Source: Halobacillus litoralis (GTDB taxonomy: Bacteria > Bacillota > Bacilli > Bacillales > Halobacillaceae). From it: a stretch of 64,000 nt of DNA. How positions within the stretch are numbered: the first letter of the stretch is position 1; each line of letters opens with the position of its first letter. The position numbers and the translations under genes are program-made. The stretch lies in assembly GCF_020524085.2 (NCBI RefSeq), contig NZ_CP129016.1:421001-485000 (forward strand). Reading direction: 5' to 3'. This document shows positions 54,182 through 63,388 of the stretch, in pieces. The notes below the pieces were generated by a model. The model ran no database searches. It was given only the letters and a program-made list of their open reading frames with translations, and had not been told where the DNA came from.

Positions 54182-54898
54182 ATGCCGAAACATTATTGGT
54201 ACATCATTGTGACCTATCTCATCACACAGATTTCTGCCATTGCGGCTGTCCCGGTTCTCGTCAAGGCTGCGGGGATGTCCCGCTTCGATGCGATTGCCGT
54301 CTGGTCTGTGTTCAGTTTTACGATTGCCACCATCATCATCCTTCTCCTGCTCCGCCGCGATCCACAGGATGCTCTAGCCCGGAGTGAGGATAAAGCAGGT
54401 CCGGGGAAAGTCGTTCTCTGGTCGATTGCCGGTGTCTTTTTAGCCTTGTTCGCCCAAGCCATTGCTGCGACCATTGAACGTGAATTGTTCGGTGTATCGC
54501 CGGGATCTGAGAATACGATGGGATTGATGGAAATCGCCCGTGAATCGCCGTTGTTCATCCTCCTTCCTGTCGTGTTTGCACCGATTACGGAAGAGATCAT
54601 TTTCCGTAAGATCATCTTCGGTTCGATTTATAAGCGGACGAATTTCTGGCTGGCTGTTCTCGTATCCGCTCTCGTCTTCGGAGCGTTCCATTTCGATTTC
54701 AGCCACATGTTAGTTTACTTCTCCATGGGAGTCGTTTTCGCCTTCCTTTATGTCAAAACTAAACGAATTATTACACCAATCGTGGCTCATATGGCAATGA
54801 ACTCGTTTGTTGTCGTTTCGCAGTACTTCCTCACTGAAGAGGATATCCGCCGCATGCAGGAACAGCTGGAGACCATCTTTATTGGAGGCTTTTTATAA
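54182..54898 (+). CDS. ydiL: CPBP family intramembrane metalloprotease (YdiL-like)
   Basis: A 238-residue membrane protein with six to eight helices and the three CPBP (Rce1/CAAX-like) motifs: EEIIFRKIIFG with the paired glutamates, FGAFHFDFSH, and HMAMNSFVV. It matches B. subtilis YdiL by sequence type and position next to groES. The substrate is unknown. ATG 54182 has AAAGGAG upstream. Confidence 0.88.
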   Translation: MPKHYWYIIVTYLITQISAIAAVPVLVKAAGMSRFDAIAVWSVFSFTIATIIILLLLRRDPQDALARSEDKAGPGKVVLWSIAGVFLALFAQAIAATIERELFGVSPGSENTMGLMEIARESPLFILLPVVFAPITEEIIFRKIIFGSIYKRTNFWLAVLVSALVFGAFHFDFSHMLVYFSMGVVFAFLYVKTKRIITPIVAHMAMNSFVVVSQYFLTEEDIRRMQEQLETIFIGGFL

Positions 54899-54899
54899 T

Positions 54900-55100
54900 A
54901 TGAGAACATCACCCTTATTCATGGCTTTTCTTTACATGATGATGGGGGTAGCATTCACGTACATCGCCGCACAGTCGGCAGAAGAGACGGTGTGGAATGC
55001 GATGACCATCATCCTGGCCATTGTCGCGACATTCAACATTGCCGTAGCGATCCGGCTTATCAATCTACACAACAAGATTAAAAATTCAAAAAAGAAGTAA
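54900..55100 (+). CDS. ydiK: Small membrane protein YdiK-like (DUF4305)
   Basis: A 66-residue protein with two membrane helices (FMAFLYMMMGVAFTYIAAQS and TIILAIVATFNIAVAIRLI) and a basic tail. Its place beside ydiL matches ydiK of B. subtilis. Its ATG lies two bases past the ydiL stop, so the two are cotranscribed and probably coupled. Function unknown. Confidence 0.82.
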   Translation: MRTSPLFMAFLYMMMGVAFTYIAAQSAEETVWNAMTIILAIVATFNIAVAIRLINLHNKIKNSKKK

Positions 55101-55108
55101 TGTCGCAA

Positions 55109-55143
55109 AAAAAGCAGGTCCACACTCGTGGACCTGCTTTTTT
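55109..55143. terminator. Bidirectional intrinsic terminator
   Basis: AAAAAGCAGGTCCAC pairs perfectly with GTGGACCTGCTTTTT between the convergent ydiK and MFS genes. Confidence 0.9.
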
Positions 55144-55152
55144 CTACGCTTC

Positions 55153-56553
55153 CTACTCCTCTTCATCCTGCACACCTTTTAATATGAAAGAAAACGGAAT
55201 CGCGATGATCAGCACAATCGCAGATACAAGAAACGCTTCATTGAGCGTCTGCAGGGTGGCGGCCTGCATATCGATATCCGGATTCGCAGATACTTGCGCA
55301 CGTCTTACTTCATAATAAATGGAGAAAAACACGATACCCAGCGAAGAGGAAATCTGCCGAATGATGTTGTTCATGGCAGATCCTTGAGCAACAAGATGTT
55401 CCGGAATGCTGTTCATACCGGATGTGGTCGCCGGCATATTTCCCATTCCCATCCCGAGACCTCTCACTGTGTTCAACAAAAGAATCAGCCAGTACGGGGT
55501 GGACAGCTGTAAAAAGCTCAAACCGAGGGTCGCGAGCGCCATAATCGTAAGTCCTGGTGGCACGACGTATTTCGGGCCTTTCTTATCAAGAATACGTCCT
55601 CCGATCGACATGAACACCCCGCTCGCGGCTGCGGCCGGTAGAAACAACAGGCCAGTCATCACTTCGTTCAGACCGTACACATTTTGGATCAGTAATGGCA
55701 GTAGGAAGATTCCTGAGAACAAGCCAATGGATGCAGCTGAAGTGACGACGATGGAAACGGAATAGGTCGGCACTTTAAAGACGGACAAGTTCAACAGTGG
55801 GTCCTCCTGGCGGTTTTCGTAAAAAACGAAAAGGACGATCGCAATCAGTCCACCCACAATCAATGCAATGTTCAAGGGATCGAACAACGTCTCAAGCGTC
55901 CTTCCCCTTCCTAAGGCAAACAGCACCGAGCCAATGCCTGCCGCAATAATGATGAAACCGACAAGGTCAAACCGCTTCGCCGGATTCGTTTCCGTACGTT
56001 CGAGAAATTTCGAAGATAAAATAAGTCCAGTCAGTCCGAACGGAATATTGAAGGCGAATAACCACGGCCAGTCGAGGTACTGGATGAGAAATCCACCAAT
56101 AGTCGGTCCGATGGCTGGTGCGACCATAGCGGCGACGCCGTACACTCCGACCGCAAGCCCCCGTTCATAACGTGGAAACGAATTAAAGATGAGTGCCATG
56201 GCGATCGGCATCATCAATCCTCCGGCCATACCCTGAATCGCCCGGGATAGGATGACCATACCAAGCGTCGATGAAAAGAATCCGAGCGTGGAGCCTGCAA
56301 GGAAAATACAGAGTCCGACGAGGTACACTTTCTTTTTCCCGAACCGGTCACCGAAATAGCCGGTGAGCGGCATCGTCATCCCCATCGATACCATGAAGAT
56401 CGTCAGTATCCACCCGACCGCGACGGCATCCGATTCAAAAATCTCGATGAACCGCGGCAGGATCGGGTTCAGCATACTATTGTTCAAGATAACCGTGAAC
56501 GTCCCGAACAGGACAGACACGACCACAAGCCATTTATGAGGCAGTTTACTCAT
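55153..56553 (-). CDS. EmrB/QacA-type (DHA2) multidrug MFS transporter
   Basis: A 466-residue, 14-helix drug/H+ antiporter. Helix 1 has TVILNNSMLNPILPRF, helix 2-3 loop GYFGDRFGKKKVYLVG (motif A), helix 4 SRAIQGMAGGLMMP (motif B), and helix 5 GVAAMVAPAIGPTIGG (motif C of antiporters). The substrate is unknown. It lies where B. subtilis has the tatAy-tatCy genes, so it looks like an insertion into a conserved locus. Confidence 0.9.
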   Translation of the reverse strand: MSKLPHKWLVVVSVLFGTFTVILNNSMLNPILPRFIEIFESDAVAVGWILTIFMVSMGMTMPLTGYFGDRFGKKKVYLVGLCIFLAGSTLGFFSSTLGMVILSRAIQGMAGGLMMPIAMALIFNSFPRYERGLAVGVYGVAAMVAPAIGPTIGGFLIQYLDWPWLFAFNIPFGLTGLILSSKFLERTETNPAKRFDLVGFIIIAAGIGSVLFALGRGRTLETLFDPLNIALIVGGLIAIVLFVFYENRQEDPLLNLSVFKVPTYSVSIVVTSAASIGLFSGIFLLPLLIQNVYGLNEVMTGLLFLPAAAASGVFMSIGGRILDKKGPKYVVPPGLTIMALATLGLSFLQLSTPYWLILLLNTVRGLGMGMGNMPATTSGMNSIPEHLVAQGSAMNNIIRQISSSLGIVFFSIYYEVRRAQVSANPDIDMQAATLQTLNEAFLVSAIVLIIAIPFSFILKGVQDEEE

Positions 56554-56726
56554 TGTCTCACCTGCTTTCTTTCGATACGCGAACTATTCTTTACTATACC
56601 ACCTCAGCTGTTCGCTAACCATGATTCCGCATGTTTCGACTGTAAGCGCCTTCTGTGCTGTCAAAGGTTTACGACGTTTCTATAAGGGGGTAAAAGTCAT
56701 ACCAACGACAAAAGGAGGTCTTTAAT

Positions 56727-57548
56727 ATGGGACGTTTAGATAATAAAATCGCTGTCGTCACCGGCTCTGCAACCGGGATCGGTGCGGCGACCGTAAAACG
56801 ATTCGCCAGTGAAGGAGCAAAGGTCATCTGCGGGGATATCAATGTAGAAGAAGTACAGAAAACAGTGGATGAAGTGGAGAGCGAAGGTGGAAAAGCAGAA
56901 GCCGTAGAGCTTGATGTTTCCGATGTAGGCAGTGTCCAGCAGTTTGCCAATTACGTAGAAGAGCATTACGGGAAGGTCGACATCCTGTTCAACAATGCAG
57001 GCGTCGATCAAGAAGGCGGAAAGGTCCACGAATATCCGGTCGAGCTGTTTGATCAAATCATCGCTGTAGACTTGAGAGGAACTTTTTTGACGAGCAAATA
57101 CATCCTCCCGCTTATGCTTGAAAATGGTGGCTCTGTCATCAATACATCGTCCATGTCCGGCCAGGCTGCGGATCTCGATCGCTCCGGATACAACGCAGCG
57201 AAAGGCGGGATTACGAACTTCACGAGAGCGATGGCGATCGACTATGCGCGTGAAGGGATCCGTGTCAATTCAATTTCCCCAGGTACCATCGAAACGCCAC
57301 TCGTTCAAGAGCTTGCCGGAACGAAACAGGAAGAAGAAGGCCGAGAATTCCGTGAAGCAAATAAATGGGTCACACCGATGGGAAGGCTGGGGCGTCCGGA
57401 AGAAATGGCCAATGTCGCCCTTTTCCTTGCCTCGGATGAAAGTTCCTATGTGACAGGAGAAGATATTACTGCGGATGGTGGCATTATGGCCTACACATGG
57501 CCTGGCAAGATGCTGATGGACAAAAGCTGGAAAGAGAATACAGAATAA
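56727..57548 (+). CDS. Short-chain dehydrogenase/reductase
   Basis: A 273-residue classical SDR: cofactor motif TGSATGIGAATVKRF, DVSD and LFNNAGVD, catalytic Ser in NTSSMSG, YNAAKGGITNF (YxxxK), and ISPGTIETPL. Asp in ICGDIN after strand 2 favours NAD over NADP. The substrate is unknown. ATG 56727 follows AAAGGAGG. It is a single gene, divergent from the MFS gene. Confidence 0.9.
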   Translation: MGRLDNKIAVVTGSATGIGAATVKRFASEGAKVICGDINVEEVQKTVDEVESEGGKAEAVELDVSDVGSVQQFANYVEEHYGKVDILFNNAGVDQEGGKVHEYPVELFDQIIAVDLRGTFLTSKYILPLMLENGGSVINTSSMSGQAADLDRSGYNAAKGGITNFTRAMAIDYAREGIRVNSISPGTIETPLVQELAGTKQEEEGREFREANKWVTPMGRLGRPEEMANVALFLASDESSYVTGEDITADGGIMAYTWPGKMLMDKSWKENTE

Positions 57549-57551
57549 TAT

Positions 57552-57584
57552 AAAAGAAGCTCAGCGTTAGGCTGAGCTTCTTTT
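57552..57584. terminator. Bidirectional intrinsic terminator
   Basis: AAAAGAAGCTCAGC pairs perfectly with GCTGAGCTTCTTTT between the convergent SDR and GNAT genes. Confidence 0.9.
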
Positions 57585-58134
57585 ATTCTGCGTTCTTATA
57601 GTAGATCAAGTTGTCCGTCCACTCCCCAAACTCATGAATGAACCCTTTTCTAGTGCACTCATACTCTAACCCGATACTTTCCGCCAGTTTGATGGAGGGC
57701 GAGTTATCCAAGTTGATATGGGCCTCGATTCGGTGGTAATTCAATTGATGAAAAGCGATCTGTAATGCTTCTGCTATTGCTTCTTTTCCAAAGCCCTTCT
57801 GCCAATGTTGGTTATGTAAGGCATACCCGATTCTTCCCCACTGAAAGTCATATCTTACTAAGGTAGAGAAATCAATCATCCCCACGTGTGTATGATCTTC
57901 CTTCTGAAAAATGCCTAAGACGTACGCGGTATCCTCTACAGCCAGCTGCTGGTGTTTCTCCACCAGTTCACCAAACCATTCTTTCGTACATTCACTCATA
58001 TCTATCTGTCCTTCATCATGCCGGTGCTTGGACGGGAGCCGACTCTCGAATCCATGCAGCCAGCTTTCATAATCCCTTTTTTCAAGTTTGATAACCAATC
58101 TATCTGTTTCTGATCCAACCGTGAACGTTTCCAA
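57583..58134 (-). CDS. GNAT acetyltransferase, RimJ/RimL type
   Basis: A 183-residue acetyltransferase with VGMIDFSTLVRYDFQWGRIGYALH as the central strands, the acetyl-CoA loop QHWQKGFGKEAIAEAL, and HRIEAHINLDNSPSIKLAESIGLEYE, which is usual for RimJ/L-like enzymes modifying protein N-termini or small amines. The start is TTG 58134, eight bases after AGGGGGG. The target is unknown. Confidence 0.85.
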   Translation of the reverse strand: METFTVGSETDRLVIKLEKRDYESWLHGFESRLPSKHRHDEGQIDMSECTKEWFGELVEKHQQLAVEDTAYVLGIFQKEDHTHVGMIDFSTLVRYDFQWGRIGYALHNQHWQKGFGKEAIAEALQIAFHQLNYHRIEAHINLDNSPSIKLAESIGLEYECTRKGFIHEFGEWTDNLIYYKNAE

Positions 58135-58152
58135 ATTCCTACCCCCCTAAAA

Positions 58153-58187
58153 AAACGAGTGAGAAACCAGATGATTTCACACTCGTT
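58153..58187 (-). terminator. Intrinsic terminator of rex
   Basis: AAACGAGTG-GAAA pairs with TTTC-CACTCGTTT with small mismatches and the - strand ends in T6, just past the rex stop codon. Confidence 0.8.
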
Positions 58188-58195
58188 TATCTTTC

Positions 58196-58855
58196 TTATT
58201 GGTCTTCTTCCACTTCCCCTTCGTTCAGTGGATAGTGCTTCAGGAAATAGACGAGGGCCTGCAGCTCGATGGCAAGGTCGATATGATGGACCCTTACATT
58301 CGATGGCACGCTGATCCTCGCTGGTGTAAAGTTGAGGATTCCTGAGATCCCCGCTTTCACAAGCCTGTCCGCAATCCCTTGAGCGGCAGATGAAGGGACC
58401 GTGAGGATGGCAACGGAAATGTCGCCGAGCTTTTCCTCTAAGTCGTCAATGTGCTCGACACCGACGCCCCCGACCTCAGAACCGATTCGCTCCTCATTCG
58501 CATCAAAAGCGATTTCGATTTTCGTATTGTTGTTTTTCGTGAAGTTATAGTTTAAAAATGCCGTCCCCAGATTTCCGACACCGATCAAAGCGACACGTGT
58601 CGTTTCATCCTGGTCGAGCGTCTTTCTGAAAAAGGAGAGCAAGTACTCGACGTTGTAGCCGTACCCTTTTTTCCCGAGTGCTCCGAAATAGGAAAAATCG
58701 CGGCGGATCGTCGCTGAATCGACTTTGACCGCATCGCTCAGTTCTTTCGAAGACACACGCAGTTTGCCCTAGGTATGAAGGTTGTTCAAAAAGCGATAGT
58801 AGAGCGGCAGCCGCTTCGCTGTCGCCTGTGGAATCTTCGTTTGTTCGATATCCAT
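58196..58855 (-). CDS. rex: Redox-sensing repressor Rex, with in-frame amber codon as read
   Basis: Rex senses the NADH/NAD ratio and represses fermentative and respiratory genes. The N-terminal winged helix reads [18 protein letters not shown], then TAG (58769-58771), then [20 protein letters not shown] and [20 protein letters not shown]. The Rossmann domain has [16 protein letters not shown], and the C-terminal domain-swapped helix follows. Except for the stop, the 219 codons are full length and well conserved. Most Rex proteins have a small residue or Ser at this place (AS/SG-K-RVSS), and TCG to TAG needs one change. Restart at an internal codon would lose part of the DNA-binding domain. 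Genomic position next to moaC is conserved. Confidence 0.88.
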
Positions 58856-58870
58856 TAGCACCGGACTCCT

Positions 58871-59353
58871 TTATCTGTTTCTCGTGTAGTCGCCGTTCTT
58901 CCCGCCCGTCTTTTCTTTCAAGTAGGTCGGGCCGATGACCATTCCTTTATCTAATGCTTTACACATATCGTAAACCGTGAGGGCTGTGGCTGAAGCGGCC
59001 GTTAGCGCTTCCATTTCCACCCCTGTACTTCCCTTCGTCTTGACAGAAACCTCGATGTTTAATGTCGGCTGGTCTTCTGTTTCCCAATCGAAGGACACAT
59101 CGATGCCTTTCAACGACAACGGATGGCACATCGGAATCCAGTCGGACGTGTTTTTCGCTGCCATGATCCCTGCGACCTGAGCCACGGAAAGCACGTCCCC
59201 TTTTCCTATCTCATGGTTGGTGATTTTATGATAAATCTCTTCATTCACTTGTACACTCGTTGCTGCCACAGCCGTCCGTACGGAATCTTTTTTGTCTGAA
59301 ATATCCACCATACGGGCGCGGCCCTGATCATTAAAATGACTGAACTCCGCCAT
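58871..59353 (-). CDS. moaC: Cyclic pyranopterin monophosphate synthase
   Basis: A 160-residue molybdenum cofactor enzyme that converts 3',8-cyclo-GTP into cPMP. It has the whole family pattern: [14 protein letters not shown], the active-site [24 protein letters not shown], and the terminal [11 protein letters not shown] with catalytic lysines. Placement beside rex matches B. subtilis ydiG-ydiH. No other moa or moe gene is in the window. Confidence 0.95.
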   Translation of the reverse strand: MAEFSHFNDQGRARMVDISDKKDSVRTAVAATSVQVNEEIYHKITNHEIGKGDVLSVAQVAGIMAAKNTSDWIPMCHPLSLKGIDVSFDWETEDQPTLNIEVSVKTKGSTGVEMEALTAASATALTVYDMCKALDKGMVIGPTYLKEKTGGKNGDYTRNR

Positions 59354-59513
59354 TTTCTTCTACCCCTTTTTGTTAACTGTACTGATTGAAACACTACTCT
59401 TATTCTACCAAAAAATCAATCGGAAGTCGTTAAAGATTTCACATACTTCAAGAGCATTGTGTTGCTAGGTGGCGCGCCGATGAGATACACTGATTTTATT
59501 GAGGTGAAACGAC

Positions 59514-61448
59514 ATGATTCTCATGCAATTGAACCAATTGACGAAGCGTTTCGGCGCCGAGTTGATTTTATCGAATATCAAATTGGAAGTGCAGATGAAC
59601 GACCGGATCGCCATCGTCGGTCGGAACGGAGCAGGAAAATCGACCCTGCTCAAAATGATGGCAGGTGAAATGAGTCACGATGAGGGCAATATTTTCAAAC
59701 CAAAAGAAACGACGATCGGATACCTCGCCCAAAATACGGGGCTGCAGTCTGAGGAAACCATTTGGAACGAAATGGAGAAGGTGTTCACCCACCTGAAGGA
59801 CTTGGAAAAAGAGCTCCGCTCCATGGAAGTGCAAATGGCGGATCCGGACTTGCTTGACGATCAAAAACGCTACCAGCAGCTGTTAGCGGATTATGACCGC
59901 AAGCAGGAATACTTCAAGACCGCAGGCGGGTACCAATATGAAGCGGATATCCGCGGTGTATTGAACGGGTTGAACTTCAAAAACTTCAACTGGGATACAC
60001 CGATCAACTCCTTAAGTGGCGGGCAAAAAACACGCCTGGCACTCGGAAAGCTTTTGCTGACAAGTCCGGATGTCCTGATCCTCGATGAGCCGACGAACCA
60101 CTTGGACATCGATACGCTGAGCTGGCTTGAAGGTTACCTGCAGGGCTATCAAGGAGCCGTGGTCATTGTCTCGCACGACCGCTACTTCCTGGACAAGATC
60201 GTCAATACCGTGTACGAAATCGCGTTTCAATCATCCAAGCGTTACCACGGCAACTACAGCGATTATTTAAAAAAGAAAGAAGCGGATTACGAGCAGGAAC
60301 TCAAACGCTTTGAGAAACAGCAAGAAGAAATCAAGCGCATGGAAGATTTCATTCAGAAAAACATCGTCCGTGCCACAACAAGTAAACGGGCACAAAGCCG
60401 TCGCAAGCAATTGGAGAAAATGGACAAGCTTGAAAAACCGAAGGACGACAACCAATCGGCGAAGTTCAGCTTCCAGACAGCGAAACGAAGCGGTAACGAT
60501 GTGTTGAAGCTGCGTAACTATGCGTTTCGATATGATGACAGCGACGACTACCTTTTCGATCATGTGTCCCTTGACTTGAACCGCGGAGATTCTGTTGCGC
60601 TCGTCGGACCGAACGGTGTCGGAAAGACGACGTTATTGAAGACACTCATCGGCGACTTGGAACAGTCGAAAGGTGAAAAGCTGATCGGTACGAACGTGCA
60701 GATCGGTTACTACGATCAGGAACAGACAAAGCTGAACTCAACGAAAACCGTCCTGAACGAGCTTTGGGACGAGTACCCGATGAAGAACGAAAAAGATATC
60801 CGCACCATCCTTGGCAATTTCCTTTTCTCAGGTGAGGATGTCCTGAAGCCTGTCTCTGCACTCAGTGGTGGAGAGAAAGCGAGACTGTCCTTAGCGAAAC
60901 TGATGATGCAGGAAGCAAACTTCTTAATCTTGGACGAGCCGACCAACCACCTGGACCTCGACAGTAAAGAAGTATTAGAAGCAGCGCTTGTGGATTATCC
61001 AGGTACGCTCTTGTTCGTTTCTCATGACCGTTACTTTATCAACAAGATTGCGACACAGGTTGTGGAAATGAATCCTGAAGAGACTCGTCTGTTCCTTGGT
61101 GATTATGACTACTATGTAGATAAGAAGCAGGAAGAATACGAGTTGCAGCAAATCGAAGAAGCCGAACGACTTCAGAACGAACCGAAGAAGCAGGAAGCTC
61201 AGCAGAAGAACAGCTTTGAAGAAGACAAAGCGGCAAAGCGTGAAGAACGGAAGAAAAACCGGCGCATCGCTGAGATCGAAGAAGAAATCGAACAGCTGGA
61301 AGCGAGACTCGAAGGAAACGAAGCGCTCCTCTGTGACCCGGACATCTACCAGGACCACGAAAGATCACTGGAAATCACAGAAGACAACAACCAGCTCCAA
61401 ACCAAACTCGAAGCCCTCTTGGAAGAATGGGAAACCCTCCATGAGTGA
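59514..61448 (+). CDS. ydiF: ABC-F family ATPase, YdiF-like
   Basis: A 644-residue cytoplasmic protein with two ABC domains and no membrane part. Domain 1: GRNGAGKSTLLKMM, LSGGQKTRLALGK, LDEPTNHLDIDT. A charged linker (P-site tRNA interaction motif, about 245-320) follows. Domain 2: GPNGVGKTTLLKTL, LSGGEKARLSLAK, LDEPTNHLDLDS. The C-terminal 110 residues form a coiled coil. ABC-F proteins act on the ribosome E site to help translation, and some confer antibiotic protection. Position opposite tsaD matches B. subtilis ydiF. ATG 59514 follows GAGGTG. Confidence 0.93.
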   Translation: MILMQLNQLTKRFGAELILSNIKLEVQMNDRIAIVGRNGAGKSTLLKMMAGEMSHDEGNIFKPKETTIGYLAQNTGLQSEETIWNEMEKVFTHLKDLEKELRSMEVQMADPDLLDDQKRYQQLLADYDRKQEYFKTAGGYQYEADIRGVLNGLNFKNFNWDTPINSLSGGQKTRLALGKLLLTSPDVLILDEPTNHLDIDTLSWLEGYLQGYQGAVVIVSHDRYFLDKIVNTVYEIAFQSSKRYHGNYSDYLKKKEADYEQELKRFEKQQEEIKRMEDFIQKNIVRATTSKRAQSRRKQLEKMDKLEKPKDDNQSAKFSFQTAKRSGNDVLKLRNYAFRYDDSDDYLFDHVSLDLNRGDSVALVGPNGVGKTTLLKTLIGDLEQSKGEKLIGTNVQIGYYDQEQTKLNSTKTVLNELWDEYPMKNEKDIRTILGNFLFSGEDVLKPVSALSGGEKARLSLAKLMMQEANFLILDEPTNHLDLDSKEVLEAALVDYPGTLLFVSHDRYFINKIATQVVEMNPEETRLFLGDYDYYVDKKQEEYELQQIEEAERLQNEPKKQEAQQKNSFEEDKAAKREERKKNRRIAEIEEEIEQLEARLEGNEALLCDPDIYQDHERSLEITEDNNQLQTKLEALLEEWETLHE

Positions 61449-61463
61449 TCACTGACAGAAAGA

Positions 61464-61511
61464 GGTGTACCAGGTCATCCATATTATGGATGACCTGGTA
61501 CACCATTTTTT
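61464..61511 (+). terminator. Intrinsic terminator of ydiF
   Basis: A perfect 19-bp stem (GGTGTACCAGGTCATCCAT and its complement) with a 3-base loop, followed by T7. Confidence 0.92.
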
Positions 61512-61637
61512 TCCATATGAAAAGTGTTTGAACGAGTTTTCTCTTCCTTAGAGTGAATCCAAACAAAGGATGATGGATATTCACTTTTTAATAATGCATG
61601 CAGGTCCTATGCATAAGCGTGTATGAATGATGATTCA

Positions 61638-61846
61638 GTATCCACATAGTTTTCAACAGTTGAATAGCGTTATTAACAGTTTTCAACAGGGTTATGCACA
61701 TTATCCACAAAAAACATTAAATTTATCCACAATTTTGGTACCGTTTTCTTTCCTATTCCTACTTATCCACTGATGAATTATCCACTGTATGTTTATACAC
61801 ATGTGGATAATTATATTTCCTCTAATGAGGCTCTCACTTATACACA
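61638..61846. promoter_or_regulatory. Cluster of nine DnaA-box-like sites
   Basis: TTATCCACA occurs at 61701, 61723 and, on the - strand, 61802. TTATGCACA is at 61692, TTATACACA at 61793 and 61838, TTATCCACT at 61763 and 61778, and GTATCCACA at 61638. Each is 9 bp. A direct repeat AGTTTTCAACAG (61649 and 61679) lies among them. The density and the gcp/tsaD-ydiF position suggest a chromosomal DnaA-box cluster, not a plasmid or phage origin, since no dnaA, dnaN or rep gene is near. Confidence 0.8.
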
Positions 61847-61863
61847 ACACCCTTTAAAAAGGG

Positions 61864-61895
61864 AAAAGCCCTCCTTATTTATAAAGGAGAGCTTT
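61864..61895 (-). terminator. Intrinsic terminator of the tsaB-rimI-tsaD operon
   Basis: AAAGCTCTCCTT pairs with AAGGAGGGCTTT (one G-T pair) on the - strand, just past tsaD. Confidence 0.8.
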
Positions 61896-61915
61896 GATCG
61901 TTCACGTTCACGACC

Positions 61916-62947
61916 TTATTTTTTTCTTGCACCAAAGAGCTCTAGGTCCAGCCCTGGATTGGCATTCAAATCCCATCCTGCCCGGTGTCCCTGATTGTAC
62001 GCAACCGCTCCAGCAGCAGCGATCATTGCGGCATTATCTGTACACAAATGAAGCGGTGGAATGAGCAATTCTGTTTCGCTTCCTTCGAACTTCTCCTGAA
62101 GCGCAGCTCTCAGTCCTTTATTAGCAGCGACACCACCTGCGACAATCATTTGTTTCACACCATACTCCTCAGCAGCAAGGAAAGCTTTTGTGGATAACAC
62201 GTCCACCACGCTCGCCTGAAAGCTTGCGGCAACATCCTCAGGTTTCAAGTGTTCATCCCTCTGCTTCGCTTTGTGAAGACGGTTAATCACTGCTGATTTC
62301 AATCCGCTGAAACTGAAATCATAGGACCCATCTTCAAGCCAGGCACGAGGGAAATCGATGCTCTCTTCCCCTTCTTGCGCGAGACGGTCGATTTGAGGTC
62401 CGCCTGGGTATGGAAGCTTCAGGGTTCGTGCCACTTTGTCATACGCTTCCCCTGCCGCATCATCTCGCGTTTCACCGATAATTTCAAAGGATCCATGCTC
62501 ATGCATCAATACAAGCTCCGTATGCCCACCAGAAACGACGAGGGAAAGGAGTGGAAATTCAAATTCCTTTTCCAGGCGGTTCGCATAAATGTGACCCGCA
62601 ATATGATGCACGCCAACAAGAGGCTTCTGTTTAGCAAAAGCGATCGATTTCGCTGCATTGACACCGACAAGGAGAGCGCCGACCAGTCCAGGTCCCTCCG
62701 TCACGGCAATGGCATCCATATCGTCGAGTGTCATCCCCGCGTCATCCAGTGCTTCTTCAAGTGTGATCGTCATCTGTTCGATATGGTGTCTCGAGGCAAT
62801 CTCCGGGACCACCCCACCGAAACGCTTATGACTTTCAATTTGAGAAGCAACAATGTTTGTAATCAGTTCGGTTTCATTTTTAACAATCGCTACGGCCGTT
62901 TCATCACAACTCGTCTCAATCGCTAAAATATATTGATCTTTCTTCAT
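61916..62947 (-). CDS. tsaD: tRNA N6-threonylcarbamoyladenosine synthase catalytic subunit
   Basis: A 343-residue ASKHA-fold enzyme that transfers threonylcarbamoyl from TC-AMP to A37 of ANN-decoding tRNAs together with TsaB and TsaE. Motifs: [26 protein letters not shown] (iron/metal His), [47 protein letters not shown] 62947 overlaps the rimI stop in an ATGA arrangement; the short upstream extension is not needed. Confidence 0.96.
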   Translation of the reverse strand: MKKDQYILAIETSCDETAVAIVKNETELITNIVASQIESHKRFGGVVPEIASRHHIEQMTITLEEALDDAGMTLDDMDAIAVTEGPGLVGALLVGVNAAKSIAFAKQKPLVGVHHIAGHIYANRLEKEFEFPLLSLVVSGGHTELVLMHEHGSFEIIGETRDDAAGEAYDKVARTLKLPYPGGPQIDRLAQEGEESIDFPRAWLEDGSYDFSFSGLKSAVINRLHKAKQRDEHLKPEDVAASFQASVVDVLSTKAFLAAEEYGVKQMIVAGGVAANKGLRAALQEKFEGSETELLIPPLHLCTDNAAMIAAAGAVAYNQGHRAGWDLNANPGLDLELFGARKK

Positions 62948-63387
62948 TTTAATCCCACCCACATCACTAACGCATCTTCACCGTTGTCCGAGTAGTACCT
63001 TTTTCTGATTCCTCCAGGTACCATGCCAAACTTCCGGTACATATGCTGCGCGGCTGTATTTGAAACTCTCACTTCAAGCGACAGCTGGATCGCTCCATGC
63101 TCAATTGCTTCGTTACACGTATAACGAAACAAGCGTTCTCCATACTTGTTTCCTCTATGGTCCGGATGAATGGCGATGTTCGTGACATGCGCTTCATCAA
63201 TGATCAACCACAAACCACAGTATCCAATGATATCGTCCTCTTTTTGTACGACATAATAATACGCATAAGGATTGTCTTCCATCTCTTTCTCAAAAGTTTC
63301 CCCAGACCATGGTACGGCAAAAGAAGCCTTTTCGACTTCCATAACAGCTCCTACATCATCCTTCGTCATTCTCCTTATTATCGCCAT
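62944..63387 (-). CDS. rimI: Ribosomal protein bS18-alanine N-acetyltransferase
   Basis: A 147-residue GNAT protein. It starts [20 protein letters not shown], has [20 protein letters not shown] (acetyl-CoA loop), and [20 protein letters not shown] typical of RimI. ATG 63387 lies one base after the tsaB stop with GGGGAAG upstream; a longer frame to 63462 runs inside tsaB without support. Order tsaB-rimI-tsaD is the same as ydiC-ydiD-gcp. Confidence 0.92.
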   Translation of the reverse strand: MAIIRRMTKDDVGAVMEVEKASFAVPWSGETFEKEMEDNPYAYYYVVQKEDDIIGYCGLWLIIDEAHVTNIAIHPDHRGNKYGERLFRYTCNEAIEHGAIQLSLEVRVSNTAAQHMYRKFGMVPGGIRKRYYSDNGEDALVMWVGLK

Positions 63388-63388
63388 C

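Noticed and set aside
61638..61846. Replication origin (oriC) or plasmid origin
   Set aside because: DnaA boxes are dense, but no dnaA/dnaN, rep gene or clear AT-rich unwinding element with DnaA-trio is next to them; the flanking genes are the tsaD/ydiF locus.
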